From the IMG/VR virus record IMGVR_UViG_3300032322_002516, positions 1 to 35,846 of that record: a stretch of DNA of 35,846 nt; one strand, given 5' to 3'. The notes under the pieces are model-generated. The model was given only the letters and a program-made list of their open reading frames with translations. It did no database searches and was not told the DNA's origin. The position numbers and the translations under genes are program-made. Below are positions 30,072 through 35,846 of the stretch, piece by piece; within the stretch, counting starts at the first letter, position 1, and the number at the start of each line of letters is the position of its first letter. Source of the stretch: a virus.

Positions 30072-31013
30072 GTGATAAAACAATTCGATAAAAATAAAGT
30101 CCTATCAATACTTACAAACGTAATCGGTTCACACTCTCTTTTAAAGGGTGATGAACACGCGTTTTATTGTCCATTTTGCCACCATCATAAGCAAAAGTTA
30201 CAAATAAATCTTCAGACTCAAAAATGGCATTGTTGGGTATGTAACAGTGGTGGGAAAAAAATTGCGTATCTACTTCGTAAATTGGATGTAGATAAAGATA
30301 CTATTAAAATAATTCGTGATGTTTATGGGGATGCCGGATACGTTTCTGAAAAACACGATACCGATACAAAAGTATTCATTCAACTACCAAAAGAGTTTGT
30401 ATCACTATCCATAGAACCGAGTGGATTTAATCCGGAATATCGTCAAGCAATCGCTTATCTAAACCGACGTGGAATCAGTATTAAAGAAATTGTAAAATAC
30501 AATATAGGATATTGTTTGGATGGAATGTATGCTAAACGATTAATTGTACCATCATACAATTCCGATGGTTCTGTAAATTATTTTGTATCTCGTTCGTATT
30601 ATGAGGATACAAAAATGAAATATAAAAATCCCCCTATATCAAAAAATATAATATGCTTTGATTCCCAAATAAATTGGGATATGCCTATAATATTGTGCGA
30701 AGGTGTGTTTGATGCCATAGCGATTCGTAGGAATGCAATACCACTATTGGGTAAGTTTCCATCAAAGCAATTAGTAGAAAAAATATTTTTCAAATCCGTC
30801 AAAGAGCTGTTTATAGCATTGGATGATGATGCAAAAGCAGAAGCACTTAAAGTTGCAGAATATTTCAGAAAGCAAGGAATAGCGGTAAGGATGATTTATT
30901 TGAAAGAAAAAGACCCATCAGAAATGGGATACGATAATTTTTACAAAGAAGTATATAAAAGTAAAGAGTTCACATCGGATGAACTATTGTTGAGTAAGAT
31001 TAATAGTATATGA
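30072..31013 (+). CDS. DnaG-type primase with zinc finger and TOPRIM domain (313 aa)
   Basis: GTG start; no other start lies before the zinc finger. FYCPFCHHHKQK (Cys33, Cys36, with His38/39) and WHCWVC (Cys54, Cys57) form a CHC2-like zinc finger at the N-terminus. The TOPRIM core is at about 204-280: IILCEGVFDAIAI (Glu210), LFIALDDDAKAE (Asp251-253) and KDPSEMG. It lays RNA primers for lagging-strand synthesis. Shorter than bacterial DnaG (about 580) and lacking the helicase-binding end, like T4-type primases. The stop overlaps the SbcDC start (ATGA, 31010-31013). Confidence 0.88.
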   Translation: MIKQFDKNKVLSILTNVIGSHSLLKGDEHAFYCPFCHHHKQKLQINLQTQKWHCWVCNSGGKKIAYLLRKLDVDKDTIKIIRDVYGDAGYVSEKHDTDTKVFIQLPKEFVSLSIEPSGFNPEYRQAIAYLNRRGISIKEIVKYNIGYCLDGMYAKRLIVPSYNSDGSVNYFVSRSYYEDTKMKYKNPPISKNIICFDSQINWDMPIILCEGVFDAIAIRRNAIPLLGKFPSKQLVEKIFFKSVKELFIALDDDAKAEALKVAEYFRKQGIAVRMIYLKEKDPSEMGYDNFYKEVYKSKEFTSDELLLSKINSI

Positions 31014-34000
31014 GATTAAAAAGAATATTTCACATAGCAGATGTTCACATTCGTAACATCAAAAGACATAAAGAGTACCGATTGGTATTTGATAAAATGT
31101 TTGAAGAAATTCGCAAACATGGTACTGAAGATTCTATCATTTATTTAGCAGGCGATATCGCTCATGCTAAACTTGAGATGTCTCCCGAATTGATAAAAGA
31201 AATAAGTTGGTTATTCACCGAATGTACAAAACATTGCCCAACAATTCTTATCGCAGGTAATCATGATTGTAATATGAACAACACCGATAGGCTTGATGTT
31301 TTGACACCAATGGTAGATGCACTTAACCTGCCAAACTTTTATTATTTAAAAGATACACAAGTTTGGAGTTATGGTGGAGTTGGATTTGGTGTATTCAGTA
31401 TCTTTGATAATAAAGATAATTGGCCCAAAGCAGATGATATTGATACAAAAATAAAGATTGCATTATTTCATGGACCAGTTGATCATTCTCAAACCGATGT
31501 TGGATATGTAGTTTCATCTCGTCATTTCACGGTTGATATGTTTGATGGGTATGACCTTGCTCTATTGGGTGATATCCATAAAAGGCAAGAGTTGATTTCA
31601 TCAAGTGGTTGTAAAGCAGTTTACGCCGGTTCTCTTGTACAACAAAACTTTGGAGAAAGTGTAAGTGGTCATGGGTTTCTTGTTTGGGATTTGGATACCT
31701 TAACCTATGAAGCAATTGATATCCAAAATGATTATGGATATTATACTCTAAATGTTGATAATGGTATTGTACCAAATGTGTTAGATATGCCAAAGTATGC
31801 GCATCTACGTGTAAAGCTTTCCAATACCGATTCTGCTACTACTAAAAAAGTAGTAATGGAAATAAAAAGGAAATACAAAATAAAAGATTTTAGTATTATC
31901 CGCACCGATTCAATTTCAAAAGTAAAGACCGGCAATAGAAGCTCTAAATTGGATTTTGATGATGTAAGTGATATCAATTATCAAAACTCATTAATAAACG
32001 ATTATCTAAATCGTATGCTTCCACATCTAACAGATTGTGATTTACGCAAAATAGAAACAATAAACACCGAAATAAATGGAAGGATATCAACCGATGATGT
32101 TCAACGTAATATATTTTGGAAACCAATTCGTTTTGAGTTTAGTAATATGTTTTCATATGGTGAAGATAATAAAATTGATTTTACAAAAATAAATGGATTG
32201 ACCGGATTGTTTGCACCAAACGCATCAGGAAAATCATCTCTATTTGATTCCATATCATTTTGCCTATACGATAAATGTAGCCGAGCGTTTAAGGCTACCA
32301 ACATAATGAACAATCGTAAAACAACGTTTTGGTGTCAATTGGATTTTGAAATAAATGGTGTATCATATTCAATTCGTAGAGAAGCACGCACTGTCAACAA
32401 AGGTAAAAATGTAAAAGTAGATGTTCAGTTTTGGAGAACTGTAGATGGGCAAGTAGAATCTCTTAATGGAACAGAACGTCGTGATACTAATCTGATAATA
32501 GAACAATACGTTGGACGTTATGAAGATTTTGTATTGACATCTCTTTCTTTGCAAGGAAACAACGCCCTATTCATTGATAAATCTCAATCGGAAAGGAAAG
32601 AGTTACTTGCTCAATTTATGGGATTAAATGTATTTGATAAATTACATGAAGCGGCTTCGGATGAAATAAAAGAGGTAAGTGCTCTAATTAAAAATTTCAA
32701 AAGAACTGATTTCACATCTGAATTAAATGATAAAATATTAGAAGTGGGGCAAACCCAAACTTTAATTTCAGAATTAGAATCATTAATTTCAGAAACTATT
32801 AAGAAAAAAGATAATGTAATAGAATCTATAATATCATTGAATAAACAATTAGCAAAAGTTGATGTGGTTTATGATATTGATAAATTAATTTCTAAAAAGA
32901 AGGATATATTATCCGCATTGGAATCGTTAGACACGGAAAGTGGTGCTAAACAAAAGCAGTTAAACGATTTGAATTATTTATCAGAGGCGTTACTTAATAC
33001 CATAAACGAAACACAAACTATAAATGGAGTAAGTATAAGTGATGCTAAAGATGAATTGGATTCGTGTAAGAATCAAATTGTTACACTAAACCACAACATA
33101 CAATTATTGAAGCAATCAATAAAACTAAATAAGGAAAAGCTTTCTCATTTAGAAAAGCACGAGTATGACCCAAATTGTAAATATTGTATAAATAATGTTT
33201 TTGTAAAAGATGCAATTTCTACAAAAGAAAAAGTGGATAAAGAGGAATCCGATTTACAATCGAAATTGAATACAATCGAAGAGTTAAAATTGAAATATGA
33301 ATCCATAAAAGATGTAGAAACGATTTGGAATACCTTAAATGAAAATAAATTAAAGTATAACAAACTACTTTCATTTATAGAAAAAGTTCAAGAAGAGATT
33401 AAAACTTTTAAAACTAAAAATGAGCTATATAATCATCAATTGGAAACTATTAGTGATAGTATAAAGAGATACTATGCAAATGAAGAAACTATAAAGCAAA
33501 ACAAAGAAATTGAAATTAAACTTTCTGCATTAGAAGAAACTAATACAGAATTAGATAAAACCATTAAAGTAAAAAACAGTGAACTATCGGCTCTAAATTC
33601 AAAGATGGCAACAATAAAATCGTATATAGATAGTTGTAGAGCAAAGATAAAAGAAGTAAAAGATTTGGAAGATAAATATCATTTATATGAGTGCTATTTG
33701 GATGCCGTTAAAAAAGATGGAATACCATACGAATTAATATCTAAAGCCTTACCAATAATAGAAAGCGAAGTCAATAATATTCTTGGACAGGTTGTAGATT
33801 TCAATATTGTTATGGATGTGGATGGTAAGAACATTAACGCCAAAATCGTTTACGATGACCAGGAATGGGCTCTTGAAATGTCAAGTGGTATGGAGAAGTT
33901 TATTAGCGGACTAGCGATTAGAGTGGCTCTAATTAACATATGCAACCTGCCCAGGCCAAACTTCCTCGTAATTGATGAAGGGTTTGGTACATTGGATTCG

Positions 34001-34150
34001 GATAACATCTCATCGTTATTTATGATGATGCAATATCTAAAAACTCAATTTGACTTTATTTGGATTATTTCGCATCTTGACCAAATGAGAGATATGGTAG
34101 ATGGCATTGTTGAGATTAAAAAGATAGGAGGATATAGTTCGATACAGTAA
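31010..34150 (+). CDS. Fused SbcD-SbcC (gp47-gp46) recombination nuclease/ATPase (1046 aa)
   Basis: One frame carries both subunits. The N-terminal metallophosphatase has HIADVHI (Asp11, His13), AGDIAH (Asp49), AGNHDCN (His85), FHGPVDH and LLGDIHKRQ, as in gp47/SbcD/Mre11. From about 375, FEFSNMFSYGE begins the ABC ATPase: Walker A APNASGKSS (Lys408), a long coiled coil split by the zinc hook CKYC (Cys723, Cys726), the signature SSGMEKFISGL and Walker B FLVIDEGFGTLD. In T4 these are separate genes. It processes DNA ends for recombination-dependent replication. Co-transcribed with the primase by a four-base overlap. Confidence 0.93.
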   Translation: MRLKRIFHIADVHIRNIKRHKEYRLVFDKMFEEIRKHGTEDSIIYLAGDIAHAKLEMSPELIKEISWLFTECTKHCPTILIAGNHDCNMNNTDRLDVLTPMVDALNLPNFYYLKDTQVWSYGGVGFGVFSIFDNKDNWPKADDIDTKIKIALFHGPVDHSQTDVGYVVSSRHFTVDMFDGYDLALLGDIHKRQELISSSGCKAVYAGSLVQQNFGESVSGHGFLVWDLDTLTYEAIDIQNDYGYYTLNVDNGIVPNVLDMPKYAHLRVKLSNTDSATTKKVVMEIKRKYKIKDFSIIRTDSISKVKTGNRSSKLDFDDVSDINYQNSLINDYLNRMLPHLTDCDLRKIETINTEINGRISTDDVQRNIFWKPIRFEFSNMFSYGEDNKIDFTKINGLTGLFAPNASGKSSLFDSISFCLYDKCSRAFKATNIMNNRKTTFWCQLDFEINGVSYSIRREARTVNKGKNVKVDVQFWRTVDGQVESLNGTERRDTNLIIEQYVGRYEDFVLTSLSLQGNNALFIDKSQSERKELLAQFMGLNVFDKLHEAASDEIKEVSALIKNFKRTDFTSELNDKILEVGQTQTLISELESLISETIKKKDNVIESIISLNKQLAKVDVVYDIDKLISKKKDILSALESLDTESGAKQKQLNDLNYLSEALLNTINETQTINGVSISDAKDELDSCKNQIVTLNHNIQLLKQSIKLNKEKLSHLEKHEYDPNCKYCINNVFVKDAISTKEKVDKEESDLQSKLNTIEELKLKYESIKDVETIWNTLNENKLKYNKLLSFIEKVQEEIKTFKTKNELYNHQLETISDSIKRYYANEETIKQNKEIEIKLSALEETNTELDKTIKVKNSELSALNSKMATIKSYIDSCRAKIKEVKDLEDKYHLYECYLDAVKKDGIPYELISKALPIIESEVNNILGQVVDFNIVMDVDGKNINAKIVYDDQEWALEMSSGMEKFISGLAIRVALINICNLPRPNFLVIDEGFGTLDSDNISSLFMMMQYLKTQFDFIWIISHLDQMRDMVDGIVEIKKIGGYSSIQ

Positions 34151-34175
34151 TAAATAGATATAATCCGTTTTAGGA

Positions 34176-34184
34176 ATATTTATA
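34176..34184 (+). promoter_or_regulatory. Late-promoter-like motif before the right-edge gene, inside a hairpin
   Basis: ATATTTATA, 15 bases before ATG 34200. GAATATTT (34174-34181) can pair with AAATATTC (34188-34195), so the motif lies in an AT-rich hairpin. Confidence 0.55.
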
Positions 34185-34199
34185 AAAAAATATTCTTTA

Positions 34200-35846
34200 A
34201 TGGCTATATTGAAAAAAACCCTATTTAAACAAAATTTAGATAGAGTAAACACACTGGTTTACGATACTGAAGCAACTTCCAAATATTTCAGAATAACAGA
34301 GTTGCCCGACACTTTTACAGGTGGTAAAAATGCGTTCCTTATACAAGGTTCTGAATTTTTAGTCAATGGTACAGAAGTAAAAATAGAAATAAAAGATTCT
34401 GCTGGCGAAACAATCTATTATGAGCCAGCAAAAGGTAATCCAGAAGCATACGATGGAGTATCAAAGGTGGTGTCGGTTCACATTTATCCCGATACTGCCT
34501 TTGGCCCATGTACCATAACGGTATTGGGAGAATTAAGCGATTATGTAGACCAAAATGGGTCTATAATATCTGTTCCAGACATTTGGAAAGATTCGTATAA
34601 TGTAAAGTGGCAAACGGTAGTAGATGTAAATCCAAATCTGCGTAATACAACCAAAATACGATTTTATAAAACTCCAAAGTTTGAAATTACAGAACAAATA
34701 CTTCCAATTTATAATAGAAATCCGTATATTGTAACGGTTAGTAGTAGTATAGATGGTACGGCCCTAAATCCTGCGCCTGGAGATGATTACAGAACATTCA
34801 ATGGTAGTGTAAACTACCAATTAAAAATAACAGACAATACTATATTTTCGCAATCTATGGAAGGATTGCAAATACAAGTGAATGGTCTATCTCAATCATT
34901 TACTCCAACATTATCCGATATTTATACATCTAAATTAGCCGTAGTAAATATTCCATATTACGAAACAAGTTCAGCTACACCATATTTTCAAGAAGTAAAA
35001 AACTTTACGTCCGCATCATTTACGGCATCATATGAGAATACTGCAATAGTTACAGAATCTAATATTGATAGTTCATTTGCACAAATAAAAATAACAAATT
35101 TAGATACATTTACAGGAGATGTTCATCGTGTTAAAGTATTTGCTAAAAGTCAGAATTGGTTAGGTGATTTTGAATTGTTAGAAGATGTGCAATTAGAAAG
35201 TGCTGATTTACTAATTGCTAGCACATTTTCTTCATCCTTAAATGTTAGAAAGGGTATATTTACAGAACCAATATTGGAAGCATATTGGGTTACTCAATCT
35301 ATATCCGTAAATTCTCAATGGGAAGTTGATGATATTTATTTAAATAAATCTGTAAAATTAGTTCCCGATACCGATTCAAACATTACTACCGGCTTATTTT
35401 ATTTTGCAACATCCGAATCAATTGATTTTAGCGAAGGTACTGAATATCAACTTGATTTTACCCCATTACTTTCTTCATCAGTTGCTAACTATGGTAGTTT
35501 GGAAGTATATTTAACTGGCTCCGCATTTGTTGATACTGATATAAATTTTGGATATGGTAAATTAATAAATACCGTAACAACTCCTACAAACTTTAGAAGA
35601 TTTGATAAGCAACAAGTAAATTTCAAACCTGACAGAACAGAAAATGGTAAGTTACTATTTTTAATTAAATCCGGCGTTTGGCAATTAACTGATGTATCAT
35701 TATCTACGGCTTCTGAAACATCATTTTCTCCAAACGAAGTTACATTAAATGTAAATGTTCCAAATAAAATAGCAAACGAAAAATTTGAATTTAAATTTGA
35801 ATTTTACGATATAAATAATAATTTTGTTCCAGTTGATTTAAGAGAA
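34200..35846 (+). CDS. Large virion structural protein, truncated by the window edge (at least 549 aa)
   Basis: ATG 34200 opens a frame with no stop before the right edge. It begins MAILKKTLFKQNLDRVNTLV, then YFRITELPDTFTGGKNAFLI, EFLVNGTEVKIEIKD and YPDTAFGPCTITVLG. The whole visible part is beta-rich and Ser/Thr/Asn-rich, without catalytic motifs. From memory this opening is widespread in marine T4-like phages, in unnamed tail or fibre-related proteins. Its own late-type motif and the composition support a virion protein. The C-terminus, likely to hold the functional tip, is outside the window. Confidence 0.7.
   Translation, partial: MAILKKTLFKQNLDRVNTLVYDTEATSKYFRITELPDTFTGGKNAFLIQGSEFLVNGTEVKIEIKDSAGETIYYEPAKGNPEAYDGVSKVVSVHIYPDTAFGPCTITVLGELSDYVDQNGSIISVPDIWKDSYNVKWQTVVDVNPNLRNTTKIRFYKTPKFEITEQILPIYNRNPYIVTVSSSIDGTALNPAPGDDYRTFNGSVNYQLKITDNTIFSQSMEGLQIQVNGLSQSFTPTLSDIYTSKLAVVNIPYYETSSATPYFQEVKNFTSASFTASYENTAIVTESNIDSSFAQIKITNLDTFTGDVHRVKVFAKSQNWLGDFELLEDVQLESADLLIASTFSSSLNVRKGIFTEPILEAYWVTQSISVNSQWEVDDIYLNKSVKLVPDTDSNITTGLFYFATSESIDFSEGTEYQLDFTPLLSSSVANYGSLEVYLTGSAFVDTDINFGYGKLINTVTTPTNFRRFDKQQVNFKPDRTENGKLLFLIKSGVWQLTDVSLSTASETSFSPNEVTLNVNVPNKIANEKFEFKFEFYDINNNFVPVDLRE

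Overview
The window looks like the inside of a contractile-tailed (T4-like, myovirus-type) phage genome. Every gene I can support is on the + strand, packed with short gaps or start/stop overlaps. Recognisable phage genes include a gp25-like and a gp6-like baseplate wedge protein, a gp5-like central spike, a gp55-like late sigma factor, a primase, a fused gp47/gp46-type (SbcD/SbcC) recombination nuclease and a T7-endonuclease-I-type resolvase. The host is probably a member of the Bacteroidota. An exported NlpC/P60 enzyme has a signal peptide ending in KAQ, as is common in that phylum. Gene starts lack Shine-Dalgarno sequences. Three promoters fit the Bacteroidota housekeeping consensus (TTTG, 19-20 bases, TAnnTTTG). 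Most of the window is very AT-rich.

Layout: 1-79 is the tail of an upstream gene. 80-484 is a non-coding control region with a hairpin and a 19-bp tandem repeat array. 485-2313 is a visibly GC-richer cassette of four coupled genes of unknown function. 2372-5721 holds small unknown genes, a zinc-ribbon protein, a membrane-anchored glycosyltransferase-like protein and an HD hydrolase. 5755-7024 is a probable lysis module (membrane coiled-coil protein, exported NlpC/P60 peptidase, holin-like protein). 7139-8885 has a small heat-shock protein and membrane proteins. 8936-11421 is an operon of UV endonuclease, peptide deformylase, a membrane protein and the late sigma factor. 11507-29375 is the baseplate/tail module: M15 peptidase, spike, gp25, gp6, and several large structural proteins including one of 1780 residues. 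29402-34150 carries DNA metabolism: resolvase, primase and fused SbcDC. 34200 to the right edge is a large structural gene that runs off the window.

Regulation is the most informative layer. A short motif, ATATTTAT(A/T), with no -35-like partner, lies just before about ten gene starts, mostly virion and lysis units. It is the reverse complement of the T4 late promoter core TATAAATA (6 of 8 matches in the forward sense), and the window encodes a gp55-like sigma that could read it. The HD hydrolase, the UV endonuclease/deformylase/sigma operon and the primase/SbcDC operon instead carry host-type promoters. This suggests an early/late division: the host polymerase makes the sigma and replication proteins, then the phage sigma switches on capsid, tail and lysis genes. 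Intrinsic terminators at 7051, 7554 and 28142 separate units. No tRNA, CRISPR array, insertion sequence or integrase was seen.
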